Positions 26,980 to 36,019 of a stretch of DNA of 64,000 bases are shown here, piece after piece. The position numbers and the translations under genes are program-made. How positions within the stretch are numbered: position 1 is the stretch's first letter; the number at the start of each line of letters is the position of its first letter. The stretch lies in assembly GCF_009910705.1 (NCBI RefSeq), contig NZ_JAAAXJ010000009.1, positions 1 through 64,000 of the forward strand. The letters are read 5' to 3'. The notes beneath the pieces are model-generated. The model made no database searches and was not told where the DNA came from. It was given only the letters and a program-made list of their open reading frames with translations. This stretch comes from Microvirga arsenatis. Lineage in GTDB: Bacteria; Pseudomonadota; Alphaproteobacteria; Rhizobiales; Beijerinckiaceae.

Positions 26980-29150
26980 GTCCCGACTCGAACCCGAACG
27001 TAGCCGCCCTCGAGCGGCATGCAGCCGCTATGCCCCCCGAAAAGCACCTCGACATGCCGACCCAGTCGCTGCGGCGGTGGTCGGCATCCGAGGAACGCAA
27101 GCCCCTGATCCAGCATCCTCGGCTGGGGACCTGGCTGGCCCGCCTCTTCGTCTTCGGCGGCGGATTGCTGCTCACCGCCTATGGCACCTACGAGATGTAC
27201 CAGGTGGTGTCGGTCAGCCGCACCACGGCTCTCCAGTGGGTGCTCGTCGCTCTCTTCACGATCAACTTCTCGTGGATCGCGGTGGCATTCACGAGCGCGC
27301 TCCTCGGCTTCTTCGCCCTGCTCCGCCGCCCGGGGCACCGCGGCCCCCTGCCCGCATCCCTGCAGCACAAGACCGCCATCGTCATGCCGGTCTACAACGA
27401 GCGGACAGATCGCACCTTCGCGGCGCTCGAGGCGATCTACGAATCCGTTCAGGCGACGGGCCTCGGCGAGTACTTCGATTATTTCATTCTCTCCGACACG
27501 ACCAATCCGGATGCCTGGATTGCGGAGGAACGGGCTTTCTTGGCGCTGAGGGAACGCCTCGGCCCCGGCGCGCGGGTCTATTACCGTCACCGGCAGAAGA
27601 ATCATCACCGCAAGGCCGGCAACATCGCCGATTTCGTCTCCCGCTGGGGCGGGCACTACGAGCACATGCTCGTGCTCGACGCCGACAGCCTGATGACCGG
27701 CGAATGCATCGTGCGCCTCGCCGCCGCCATGGAGGCGGACCCGGATGCGGGCATCATCCAGTCGCTGCCGCTCATCATCAACCGCAACACCTTGTTTGCC
27801 CGCCTCCAGCAATATGCCGCCCGCGTCACCGGGCCTGTGATCGCCATGGGCCTTGCGGTCTGGATGGGGCGGGACGGCAATTACTGGGGCCACAACGCGA
27901 TCATCCGCACCAAGGCCTTCGCCGCCCATGGCGGCCTGCCCGACCTGAAGGGCAAGCCCCCCTTCGGCGGCCACATCCTCAGCCACGACTTCGTCGAGGC
28001 GGCGCTTCTGCGCCGCGCCGGCTGGTCGGTCTACATGCTCGCGGACCTTCCGGGATCCTACGAGGAGAGCCCGCCCTCCCTCATCGACCTGTCGGCCCGC
28101 GACCGGCGCTGGTGCCAGGGCAACCTCCAGCACATGCGGGTGATCGGGGCGAAGGGCCTGAAGCTGCCGACGCGCCAGCATTTCGCGACGGGCATCATGT
28201 CCTATCTCGCGTCGCCCTTCTGGCTGTTCCAGCTCATCGTCGGTATCGCCCTCGTCCTGCAGACCACCTACATCCGGCCGGAATATTTCGCCCGCGACTT
28301 CCGCCTCTACCCGATCTGGCCCCGGTTCGACCCCGAGCGAGCCCTGGCGCTCTTCGCGCTGACCATGGGCATTCTGCTCGCGCCGAAGCTGTTTGGGCTG
28401 ATCCTGATGCTGATCCGCAGCGAGGACCGCCGCGCCTCGGGCGGGGGCTTCCGCCTGATCGTCTCCTCCACCATCGAGGTCGTTCTCTCCGCGCTCCTTG
28501 CGCCGATCCTGATGCTGATCCAGTCGGGATCCGTGTTCCAGATCCTGCTCGGACGCGATACGGGCTGGCAGCCGCAGCGCCGCGACGACGGCTCCATTCC
28601 CTTCAGGGACATCGTCCGTCGTCACCGCGCCCATACGGTTCTCGGCCTGCTGGCCGGCGTTTCCGCCTTCATGATCGCCACGTCCCTGTTCCTGTGGATG
28701 TCGCCGACAATCATCGGCCTGCTGCTGGCGATCCCCCTCTCTTGGCTCAGCGGCCAGCTGGGGGCCGGCCTGGCCCTCAAGCGGCTCGGGCTCCTCATGA
28801 CACCCGAGGAGCATCGCCCGCCGCCGATCGCCCTGCGCGCGAACGAGCTGCAGGCCCGGAACGCCGCATTCGGCTTCGACGACGCCGACAGTCTGAGAGC
28901 GATCTACGAGGACGCCACCCTGCGGGAGCGGCACATGGAGATGCTGCCCCCCGCGGCGCCGCGCAAGCGGGGCGTGATCGAAACGGAACGCGCCCTTGCG
29001 GAGGCCAAGCTCGTCGATGCCGAGACCATTGAGGACGCGGTGAGCTGGCTCCACAATAAGGAGCGAATGGTCGTGCTCCACGACCGCGCGCTGATCGGGA
29101 TGCTCATGCACCTGAAGCCGAAGCCCGCCGAGGCGCAGGCTGCGGAGTAG
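26955..29150 (+). CDS. opgH: Glucans biosynthesis glucosyltransferase OpgH/MdoH
   Basis: A 731-residue inner-membrane GT2 glycosyltransferase that polymerises and exports the glucose backbone of periplasmic glucans from UDP-glucose. The cytoplasmic catalytic domain follows two N-terminal membrane helices (about 60-120). It shows AIVMPVYNE, DYFILSDTT, HMLVLDADSLM (metal-binding DxD region), a GGHILSHDFVEAALLRRAGW segment with the catalytic Asp, and DRRWCQGNLQH (QxxRW-type). Several further helices lie at about 415-620. A soluble C-terminal tail of about 100 residues follows. The gene overlaps opgG by 25 bp and ends just before a terminator shared with the LysR gene. Confidence 0.95.
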   Translation: MALSLDTVGPDSNPNVAALERHAAAMPPEKHLDMPTQSLRRWSASEERKPLIQHPRLGTWLARLFVFGGGLLLTAYGTYEMYQVVSVSRTTALQWVLVALFTINFSWIAVAFTSALLGFFALLRRPGHRGPLPASLQHKTAIVMPVYNERTDRTFAALEAIYESVQATGLGEYFDYFILSDTTNPDAWIAEERAFLALRERLGPGARVYYRHRQKNHHRKAGNIADFVSRWGGHYEHMLVLDADSLMTGECIVRLAAAMEADPDAGIIQSLPLIINRNTLFARLQQYAARVTGPVIAMGLAVWMGRDGNYWGHNAIIRTKAFAAHGGLPDLKGKPPFGGHILSHDFVEAALLRRAGWSVYMLADLPGSYEESPPSLIDLSARDRRWCQGNLQHMRVIGAKGLKLPTRQHFATGIMSYLASPFWLFQLIVGIALVLQTTYIRPEYFARDFRLYPIWPRFDPERALALFALTMGILLAPKLFGLILMLIRSEDRRASGGGFRLIVSSTIEVVLSALLAPILMLIQSGSVFQILLGRDTGWQPQRRDDGSIPFRDIVRRHRAHTVLGLLAGVSAFMIATSLFLWMSPTIIGLLLAIPLSWLSGQLGAGLALKRLGLLMTPEEHRPPPIALRANELQARNAAFGFDDADSLRAIYEDATLRERHMEMLPPAAPRKRGVIETERALAEAKLVDAETIEDAVSWLHNKERMVVLHDRALIGMLMHLKPKPAEAQAAE

Positions 29151-29161
29151 CGCCTCGGCGC

Positions 29162-29184
29162 AGCCGGGGCTTCAAGCCCCGGCT
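29162..29184. terminator. Shared terminator of convergent opgH and LysR genes
   Basis: AGCCGGGGCTT at 29162-29172 and AAGCCCCGGCT at 29174-29184 make a nearly perfect palindrome followed by TTTC on the plus strand. It overlaps the last codons of the LysR gene. A functional hairpin would open the central base pairs. Confidence 0.65.
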
Positions 29185-30107
29185 TTCACGCCCATGAGCG
29201 CAGAGGTGCGCTCGGCATCCCCCGCGACCTCGCTGAGGATCCAGTCCCGAAAGGCCTCGATCTTCGCGGAACGCCGGCGGGCCTTCGGATAGACCAGCCA
29301 GTAGCCCCGCTCCGAGGTGGCGAGAAGGTCGAACGGCTGGACGAGCCGTCCGGCGGCGAGATCCGCCGGGAAGAAGTAGGGATTGATCAGCGCAAAGCCC
29401 TGCCCCGCCATCGCCGCCATGCCCTCGAACTGCTGGATACCGAGGGAATTGTCGGGGCGGTGCGAGAGATCGACGTTCTCGATTCCGGCTGCCGCGAACC
29501 AATCCTGCCACCACGGGTCGCCGGGAGAGATGATCGGGAACTTGAGGATGTCCGCCGGTTCCCGCAGCTCGACGCCCCGGATCAGGTCAGGGCTGCACAC
29601 GGGCGTGAAGAGGTTCGGGAACAGCAGATGGGCCTCAAGCCCCGGCCATTGGCCGTTGCCGCTCCTGATCGCCAGGTCGAATTCGCTCTGGGCGAATTCC
29701 GCCACCTGCCCCGAGACATTGATCTGGACGGCGATGTTCGGGTGAAGCTGCTGGAATCGGCCCAGTCGGGGCACAAGCCAGTTCGCTGCGAAGGTCGTCA
29801 GCGTGGTGATCGACAGGACGGATTGCACCGCCTCCTCCACGCCCGCGAAGGCCGCACGCAGCGCGTCGAAGGCCTCCGTGACGGCGGGGGCGAGCTGGCG
29901 GCCCTTTGCTGTCAGGGTGACCTGGCGCGGCATGCGCACGAACAGGGGCGCTCCGACCCGATCCTCAAGGATCTTGATCTGGTAGCTCACGGCGGCCTGG
30001 GTCATCCCCAGCTCCTCCGCCGCACGGGTGAAGCTCTGGTGGCGAGCAGCCGCCTCGAACACCCTGACGGCGCTCATCGGAGGAAGTCTGGAAGGCAGTT
30101 TGGGCAT
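29172..30107 (-). CDS. LysR-family transcriptional regulator, GcvA-like
   Basis: A 311-residue regulator. The N-terminal winged helix-turn-helix (residues 8-67) has LPPMSAVRVFEAAARHQSFTRAAEELGMTQAAVSYQIKILED, the GcvA subgroup pattern. The C-terminal effector domain (about 90-300) has SITTLTTFAANWLVPRLGRF and FDLAIRSGNGQWPGL. GcvA-like members often activate genes in response to amino acids, but the ligand here is not readable. LysR regulators commonly control a divergent neighbour; here the divergent gene is the small DUF1127 protein 94 bp away. Confidence 0.9.
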   Translation of the reverse strand: MPKLPSRLPPMSAVRVFEAAARHQSFTRAAEELGMTQAAVSYQIKILEDRVGAPLFVRMPRQVTLTAKGRQLAPAVTEAFDALRAAFAGVEEAVQSVLSITTLTTFAANWLVPRLGRFQQLHPNIAVQINVSGQVAEFAQSEFDLAIRSGNGQWPGLEAHLLFPNLFTPVCSPDLIRGVELREPADILKFPIISPGDPWWQDWFAAAGIENVDLSHRPDNSLGIQQFEGMAAMAGQGFALINPYFFPADLAAGRLVQPFDLLATSERGYWLVYPKARRRSAKIEAFRDWILSEVAGDAERTSALMGVKAGA

Positions 30108-30201
30108 AGGCGATCCATAAGGCTGCCTTATGCCAGCCCTTTGGCTTTCGCTTTGTCAAGCTCCCGTAACAGGCGCACCTTACACGGGCTCGACGAGGGC
30201 G

Positions 30202-30441
30202 ATGGAGGCCCTCCGGAACCAATCGGTGAACGCCATGAGATACCAGGAAAGCCGCCGCTCGCGCGGCATCGAGAACGCTTGGCTGCGCCTGAGGCTGTGG
30301 CTCCAGCCTGCCGCGCTGCGGGCGGGCCTTCGCTTGGCCGACCTCTCCCACCTGTCCGATCATGAGCGGCGCGACATCGGCCTGCCCGAGCCGGCCCGCT
30401 ACATGGACTGGCGGTCCCTGCGGGAGGGCCGGCTTTTCTGA
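30202..30441 (+). CDS. DUF1127-domain small protein
   Basis: A 79-residue basic protein. The C-terminal part reads LADLSHLSDHERRDIGLPEP, the DUF1127 (YjiS-like) core consensus LxxLsDreLrDIGL, so the last 45 residues are the domain. Small DUF1127 proteins in related bacteria have been tied to RNA turnover and to phosphate or carbon metabolism. An ATG at 30202 with GAGG just upstream was chosen; ATGs at 30130 and 30235 are alternatives. It is divergent from the LysR gene and converges on the phosphate transporter-like gene with a 3-bp gap. Confidence 0.72.
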   Translation: MEALRNQSVNAMRYQESRRSRGIENAWLRLRLWLQPAALRAGLRLADLSHLSDHERRDIGLPEPARYMDWRSLREGRLF

Positions 30442-30444
30442 GCC

Positions 30445-32088
30445 TCAGGAAATCAGGCGACTCGGCTTCAGCTCGCCGCTCTGTTCGAGAAGCGAGTGAC
30501 CGGTGGAGGCGATGTGAGCCTCGATTCGCTTGAGGTCTCGTACGATGTCGAGTTGGAGCGCGCTCGTGTCGCCGGTGCTGCGGCCGGACCGCAGCTGTTC
30601 CAGATGCTTCTGGGCCACGGCCCGCTCGAGGTCACGGAACCGCTCCTTCTCGGCGACGAGCCTGCGGGCGGAGCCGAGGTCCTGGAACATAAGGACGGAG
30701 GCGGCGAGCTGGAGATGCTCCAGCAGCTTGGCATGCATGCTGGTGATGTCGTCCAGGCTGTCCTTGGGCAGGCGGAGATGATTCTTGATGCGCTTGGCCG
30801 CAAGCTCCATCAGGTTCTTGTCGATGATGTCGCCCACATGCTCCAGGTTGATGGCGAAGGCGAGAATGTCAGACAGGCGCTTCGCCTCCGCCTCGCTCAA
30901 GGCCTCATGGTTGATGGAACTCAGATAGCGCCGGATGGCGCTGAACAGCCTGTCCAGCACGTCATCGGTGCGGCTGACCTGATCGACCCGGCTGATATCG
31001 TCCTCCCGGAAGAGATCCTGAGAGCTGCGCAGCATGGCTTCGACCGTATCCACCATGCGCAGCACCTCGCGGGCCGCATTCGACAGGGCGACCGAGGGGG
31101 TATCGAGCGCATCCTTGTCGAGATATTGCGGCATTCCGGGATCGGAAGCCTGGAGCTTCTCCGGAAAGATCCTCACGAGAAGCCGCGCGATCCACGGCAG
31201 CGGCAGGATGAAGACGGCGGCGACCACCACGTTGAAGATCGTGTGGAAATTCGCCGCGAGCCGGGCGGGGTTCGGGTCGAAGGCCGACATGCCGGAAAGA
31301 ATCGGATCGATCAGCGGCAGCGCGACGGCGCAACCGATCACCCGCGTGGCCAGGTTGCCGACCGGCACGCGGATCTTCGCCGGATCGCCGCCCATCGCCT
31401 CCAGGAACGGGTTGAGCGCGCTCCCGAGATTGGCGCCGAGCACCATCACCAAGGCCGCGGGCGCGCCGATGACGCCGGCGGAGGCCAGGGACATGATCAG
31501 CAGCATCGCCGCGACGCTGGAATGGGCGAGCCAGGCGAAGAACGCGGAGAGAAACACCAGGATCAGCGGGTCGGAGGCGATCGAGGCCAGGAGGTCCTTG
31601 AGAACGCTCGACCGTTCGACCAGGTGGATCGTCTCGCTCAGGAGATGGAGCGAGAGCAGCATCAGGCCGAGGCCGATCGCCACGCGTCCCACATCCTTGG
31701 TCCGGCTCGTCTTGCCGCGCCGGAAGGCCATGAACCCGCCGAAGATCAGCACCGGGAAGATCAGGGTGACGTCGAAGGAGAGAACCTGCACGATCAGCGT
31801 CGTGCCCACATTGGCACCGAGCATGACGGCGAGCGCGGGAACGATGTCGACCGCTCCTCCGGCCGTGAAGGAGGACACCATCAGAGCCGTGGCCGTGCTG
31901 CTCTGCAGGACCGTGGTGACGCCGATTCCCGCGAGGAACGCCTGGAAGCGCGTGCGCAGCGCCATTCCCAGGATCCATCGCAGGTCGCTGCCGAACGCGC
32001 GCTGAACCCCGCTGTTGACCATGGTGATGCCCCAGAGAAGCAGGGCGATCTCACCGAACAGATGGATCAGGACGGATGTGGCGGACAT
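30445..32088 (-). CDS. Na/Pi cotransporter family protein with PhoU-like domain
   Basis: A 547-residue inner-membrane protein of the NptA/YjbB type. The N-terminal half has eight or nine hydrophobic helices and the first Na/Pi signature VLQSSTATALMV (near residue 61); the second repeat has AHSSVAAMLL in place of QSS, as often seen in bacterial members. The C-terminal part (about 340-530) is a PhoU-like helical bundle, with FAINLEHVGDIIDKNLMELA. It probably exports or exchanges phosphate with sodium. The adjacent DUF1127 gene fits a phosphate theme, though this is inference. The ATG at 32088 is the first in frame. Confidence 0.88.
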   Translation of the reverse strand: MSATSVLIHLFGEIALLLWGITMVNSGVQRAFGSDLRWILGMALRTRFQAFLAGIGVTTVLQSSTATALMVSSFTAGGAVDIVPALAVMLGANVGTTLIVQVLSFDVTLIFPVLIFGGFMAFRRGKTSRTKDVGRVAIGLGLMLLSLHLLSETIHLVERSSVLKDLLASIASDPLILVFLSAFFAWLAHSSVAAMLLIMSLASAGVIGAPAALVMVLGANLGSALNPFLEAMGGDPAKIRVPVGNLATRVIGCAVALPLIDPILSGMSAFDPNPARLAANFHTIFNVVVAAVFILPLPWIARLLVRIFPEKLQASDPGMPQYLDKDALDTPSVALSNAAREVLRMVDTVEAMLRSSQDLFREDDISRVDQVSRTDDVLDRLFSAIRRYLSSINHEALSEAEAKRLSDILAFAINLEHVGDIIDKNLMELAAKRIKNHLRLPKDSLDDITSMHAKLLEHLQLAASVLMFQDLGSARRLVAEKERFRDLERAVAQKHLEQLRSGRSTGDTSALQLDIVRDLKRIEAHIASTGHSLLEQSGELKPSRLIS

Positions 32089-32520
32089 TCAGCTCTCACA
32101 TTTCACGTAACGCAGCACAATCGTCTTGCTTAGCCGTCAATGGGGGCTGCGGCAATAAGGTTGCCGGCTAATGATGGCTATCGTCCGGGAGAAACTTTGA
32201 AAATGTGTGTCCATCCTAGGCCGGACGGAGCTTTTGCGCCGCGCCTAGCACATGGTTCGAGGCACCTGCGGCGCTTGAGGCCGGCCGAGGACCAGGAGGG
32301 CCGAGAGCCCGGCCCCCGAGGGATGCCGAAGGCCCCCGAAAAGGCAAACTGCCTTGATGGGGAGCAATTTGGCTACTCCTTACGCATGCCTCCATCCCCT
32401 TAAGGAACTCTGCTCTTTTTGCTGTTTAGCCGGTACGCATGGAGTCAGCGCAAGGCTAAGTTCCAGGTGGTTGCAACCTTGACAGACAGTATCTCATTAG
32501 TTGGTGTGCGAGGGCGAGAG
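32089..32520. other. 432-bp gap upstream of the HhH protein gene
   Basis: No convincing gene. A plus-strand frame at 32140-32403 has a composition unlike a protein and no ribosome binding site. The segment 32270-32310 is rich in GGCC and can fold (GGCCGGCCGAGGACC with a downstream GGCC-rich part). TTGACA at 32479-32484 is a perfect -35 hexamer, but no matching -10 follows at 16-18 bases. I recognise no riboswitch. Confidence 0.35.
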
Positions 32521-32880
32521 ATGGGTTTGGACGATCCATTTCCAATCGAGAAATGTTCGGGACGGGTTCGAGGCGCCATTTTGGCCGAGTTTCAGGGCCG
32601 GTGCCCCACCATTCGCGAAGTGGCCAGCATTTCCGATGCGCAATGGCTGACCGTTCCCAATATCGGTCCAACCACCCTGGAAGAGTTGCGCAGCATGATC
32701 AGTCCTCTTTCAGACGGGGAAAGCCGCCCTTCCACCACCGGGATTCCGGATGGAGAGCTGCTCTCCCGCCTCAACCGCCTGCAACGTGAGCTGAACATCC
32801 TGGTCGGTGAGATCAGGGCGCGCTTGAGTGCAGGATCCCACAAGAAGAACGGCCGCGGCGGCCCGCACCACCACACCTGA
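32521..32880 (+). CDS. Small stand-alone HhH protein resembling RNA polymerase alpha CTD
   Basis: A 119-residue protein. Residues 39-60 (DAQWLTVPNIGPTTLEELRSMI) match the helix-hairpin-helix of the RpoA C-terminal domain (pattern LLxxPNLGxKSLxEI). The preceding 35 residues could form its flanking helices. Residues 75-103 form an amphipathic Leu-rich helix (LLSRLNRLQRELNILVGEIRARL), likely a dimerising coiled coil, followed by a basic His-rich tail. GAGGGCGAGAG directly before the ATG at 32521 supports this start rather than 32419. It could bind UP-element-like DNA or activators without being part of polymerase; that function is inferred. It stands alone between the phosphate transporter and RTX genes. 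Confidence 0.72.
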   Translation: MGLDDPFPIEKCSGRVRGAILAEFQGRCPTIREVASISDAQWLTVPNIGPTTLEELRSMISPLSDGESRPSTTGIPDGELLSRLNRLQRELNILVGEIRARLSAGSHKKNGRGGPHHHT

Positions 32881-33137
32881 CATGAGTCCTGTTCCGGCTC
32901 ATTTCCTCCATAAGGCCGCCAACAAGATCGTTTGCCGCAGGATCTGCTCGAAGCCTTGTTGGTCGTGTAATATAGTTTCTTCAAGTTAAGCAACTTCCAA
33001 TATAAAGTCGACCTGCGGCAAATACATTAGCGGTGTTCTATTGACTTTAGGGAGCTTAGGGCGTTGGTAGTTTGAATACTGGGCAGCCCGTCACATGACG
33101 CCCGATGACGCTGGCCGACCCGGACTGGGGGCAGTTT
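32881..33137. promoter_or_regulatory. AT-rich upstream region of the RTX protein gene
   Basis: A 257-bp gap whose part at 32965-33080 is clearly AT-richer than the window. TTGACTTTAGG near 33040 holds a -35-like TTGACT, but a consensus -10 is not obvious. Likely the RTX promoter region. Confidence 0.4.
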
Positions 33138-35942
33138 ATGGCTAGCGTCGTGCGGACGATCGATTTCATCATCGATCAGAACGAGCGCATCGGGAACACC
33201 GGCGCGGTGTATGAGATCGGGACGCCCGCGGTGAAGTTCGTCATCGATCAGCTCGATGACGGAACCCTGAGGATCACCGCCTCCGTCTTCGACAACCGCA
33301 ACGACGGCAAGACCGACACCGCGGACATCCGCGGCATCTTCTTCCACATGGCCGGCATCGACGACAATGCGACGGACGATGCCTGGGTCCAGAAGCTGAC
33401 CGTCACAGGCGTGGGCGCCAGCGCCACCCTCGTCAACGGCGTCTCTCTTGACGGCGACGACGTCAAGGACGTCCCCGAGGGCAGCAACAGCGACAACATG
33501 AACGGCCGCCCCCTCACGCCCTATGACGTGGGGATCGGCGTCGGCACGTCGGGCATGTCGAACGACGACGTGAAATCGGTCACCTTCATCCTGGACCATG
33601 CCACGGACAACCTGACCCTCGAGCACCTAGCCCAGCAGGGCTTCGGCGCTCGCCTCACCAGCGTGGGCGTCCAGGGCGGAAGCCGGGGCGACAGCCTGAA
33701 GCTCTGGGGCATGGCTCCGAGCGCACCTTCCATCCTGCCACCCGCTCCGGCCTCCCTGAGCGACCGGGTGTGGGAAGATACCGACGGCGACGGCATCCAA
33801 GATCCAGGCGAAGCCGGCCTTGCCGGGGTGACCGTCACCCTGCTCGACGCCAGCGGCGCGACCATCGCCACACGGGTAACCGACAGCAACGGCCTCTACA
33901 GCTTCACCGGTCTCGTCCCGGGCCAGTACAGCGTCGCCTTCGCAGGGCCTTCGGGCTACGCGCTGACCGGGCGCGACAAGGGAAGCGATGACGCCGCCGA
34001 CAGCGACGCCGATGCAGCCACCGGCCGGACGGGCCTTTACACCCTGACGGCAGGCATGAACGAGGCTTCGGTCGATGCGGGCTTCTACAAGCCGGCTGAG
34101 ATCGGCGATCTCGTCTGGGAAGACACCAACAAGAACGGCATCCAGGATGCCGGCGAGGCAGGTCTCGGCGGGGTCACTGTCAGGCTCCTGAGCGAGAGCG
34201 GAACGGTGGTGGCTACCACCACGACGGCATCCAGCGGCGCCTACGGCTTCAGCGGCGTTGCGCCCGGCAAGTACGCCGTCGAGTTCGTAGCGCCCTCAGG
34301 CTACGTGTTCACGCTGGTGGATCGGGGCAGCAGCGACGGCGCGGACAGCGATGCCGGCGCCTCCGGCCGCACGGGCAGCTTCACCGTCACGTCAGGCACC
34401 GCCAATCTCACCCTCGATGCCGGAGTGCATAAGGCCGAGGTCACGGATCCTGAAACGCCGAGCCCGCAGCAGCCTCCCGTCGTCGGCAACGACGATCTGA
34501 TCGAGGCGGGGGATGACAACGACTTCATCCACGGCGGCAGCGGCAACGACGAGATGCAGGGCGAGGGTGGCGACGACACCATCTATGGCGGCACGGACCG
34601 CGGCGAGCTCGCCTGGGCTCCGGGCAACGGTAAGCTCAACAAGGTGCTGATCGGCGACAACCTCTATGGCAACGACGGGCGGGACACCTACCGCTATGCC
34701 AAGGGCGACGGCGTCGACATGATCTGGGATTACCGTCCCGGCGACGATGTGATCGAGCTGTCCGGCTACTCGCTTTCCGACATCAGGGCCACCTGGGTCG
34801 GCAAAGTCGCCAACTGGATCGGCACGCCCAAGCACAACAAGCTCGCTCTCGTGTTCAGCGATGGCGGCGGCATCGTCTTCAACGACTATTCGGGCCTCGA
34901 CACGAGCACCGCCGCGGCCCTGAGGCTCGGCGACGGCACGGTGGTGAGCTTCGCGCAGCTGATCGCGATGGCCGGGCCGAAGCCTGCCAACGAACAGTCC
35001 AACGACGACCGGGACGTGGCGGCGCGCAGCTATGCGTGGCGTGACCTCGGAAAGGGCCTGAGCCTCTACGGCGGCAACGAAAAGGACAAGCTGATCGGCG
35101 CCACGAACGACGACAACCTCTACGGCAACGAGGGCGTCAACGGACTCAGCGGCAAGGACGGCAACGACCAGCTCTACGGCGGCAACACCCGCGACGCCAT
35201 GCTCGGCGGTACGGGCGACGACATCGGCTACGGCAACGGCGGCGACGACCTCATCGTCGGCGGAGCAGGTTCGGACCGACTCTACGGCACGGGCGGCGTC
35301 GACTACATCTTCGGCGACGAAATGCCGGAGGGCATCACGCTGCCCTCGACCTTCGCAGCCGATCTCCGGTGGCTGCAGGACGAGCAGACCGTGGTCACGT
35401 CCGGCACAACCACGCTCTCGGACGACGCCACCAACGTTGCGGCCACCGGCAACGCCCCGATCAGCCTCACCGGCAACGGCCGCGACAACGTGATGTCCGG
35501 CAACTCGGCCAAGAACACCATCAAGGCCGGCCTGGGCAACGACCAGGTGTCCGGCGGCTACGGCAACGACCTGCTCTACGGCGAGTCCGGTCGCGACGCC
35601 TTTGTGTTCGACACGGCGCTGGGAAGCTCGACAACCGACCGTCAGGTGAACTTCGACAGGATCGCCGATTTCGACGTCCGGAACGACCGCATCTATCTCG
35701 ACAATGCCGTGTTCAAGAAACTCGGCAGCGGCGGCAGCATGGATAAGCCGCTTCAGCTGAAGAGCGGGTTCTTCACCGTCGGCACCCAGGCCAAGGACAA
35801 GAACGACTACATCGTCTACAACAAGAAGACGGGCGTGCTCTCCTACGATGCCGACGGCACCGGCTCGAAGTACAAACTCGTCGAGTTCGCTCAGGTCAAG
35901 GCGGGCCTGGACCTGAAATACACTCACTTCTTCGTCATCTAG
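33138..35942 (+). CDS. Large RTX calcium-binding protein with two SdrD B-like domains
   Basis: A 934-residue acidic protein with no N-terminal signal peptide, as expected for type I secretion substrates. The N-terminal 200 residues form an unrecognised beta-rich domain. Two SdrD B-like (Cna-B type) domains follow at about 208-318 and 324-433; both have the VWEDTxxxGIQDxGEAGLxGVTV opening and the DAGxxK end. Nonapeptide RTX repeats (GGxGxDxxx) lie at about 465-485, 644-728 and 800-825 and should fold as Ca-binding beta-rolls outside the cell. The C-terminal 130 residues contain a FDRIADFDVRNDRIYLDN type end domain typical of secreted RTX proteins. GGGGGCAG 8 bases before the ATG at 33138 decides the start over 33105. 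Probable role: adhesion or matrix protein. No HlyB/HlyD/TolC genes are adjacent. Confidence 0.85.
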   Translation: MASVVRTIDFIIDQNERIGNTGAVYEIGTPAVKFVIDQLDDGTLRITASVFDNRNDGKTDTADIRGIFFHMAGIDDNATDDAWVQKLTVTGVGASATLVNGVSLDGDDVKDVPEGSNSDNMNGRPLTPYDVGIGVGTSGMSNDDVKSVTFILDHATDNLTLEHLAQQGFGARLTSVGVQGGSRGDSLKLWGMAPSAPSILPPAPASLSDRVWEDTDGDGIQDPGEAGLAGVTVTLLDASGATIATRVTDSNGLYSFTGLVPGQYSVAFAGPSGYALTGRDKGSDDAADSDADAATGRTGLYTLTAGMNEASVDAGFYKPAEIGDLVWEDTNKNGIQDAGEAGLGGVTVRLLSESGTVVATTTTASSGAYGFSGVAPGKYAVEFVAPSGYVFTLVDRGSSDGADSDAGASGRTGSFTVTSGTANLTLDAGVHKAEVTDPETPSPQQPPVVGNDDLIEAGDDNDFIHGGSGNDEMQGEGGDDTIYGGTDRGELAWAPGNGKLNKVLIGDNLYGNDGRDTYRYAKGDGVDMIWDYRPGDDVIELSGYSLSDIRATWVGKVANWIGTPKHNKLALVFSDGGGIVFNDYSGLDTSTAAALRLGDGTVVSFAQLIAMAGPKPANEQSNDDRDVAARSYAWRDLGKGLSLYGGNEKDKLIGATNDDNLYGNEGVNGLSGKDGNDQLYGGNTRDAMLGGTGDDIGYGNGGDDLIVGGAGSDRLYGTGGVDYIFGDEMPEGITLPSTFAADLRWLQDEQTVVTSGTTTLSDDATNVAATGNAPISLTGNGRDNVMSGNSAKNTIKAGLGNDQVSGGYGNDLLYGESGRDAFVFDTALGSSTTDRQVNFDRIADFDVRNDRIYLDNAVFKKLGSGGSMDKPLQLKSGFFTVGTQAKDKNDYIVYNKKTGVLSYDADGTGSKYKLVEFAQVKAGLDLKYTHFFVI

Positions 35943-35967
35943 ACGGTGGGCTCCGCTCCCCGATGCG

Positions 35968-35995
35968 AAAGGCGCGCCGTCGAGGCGCGCCTTTT
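35968..35995 (+). terminator. Terminator after the RTX gene
   Basis: AAAGGCGCGCC at 35968-35978 pairs with GGCGCGCCTTT at 35984-35994 over a 5-nt loop and ends in TTTT. It is 25 bases after the RTX stop and could also serve the minus-strand fragment. Confidence 0.88.
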
Positions 35996-36019
35996 CGTTG
36001 ATGGCCCCTACCGGGCGGC

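Noticed and set aside
32140..32403. 87-codon plus-strand frame before the HhH gene
   Set aside because: No ribosome binding site and no protein-like pattern.
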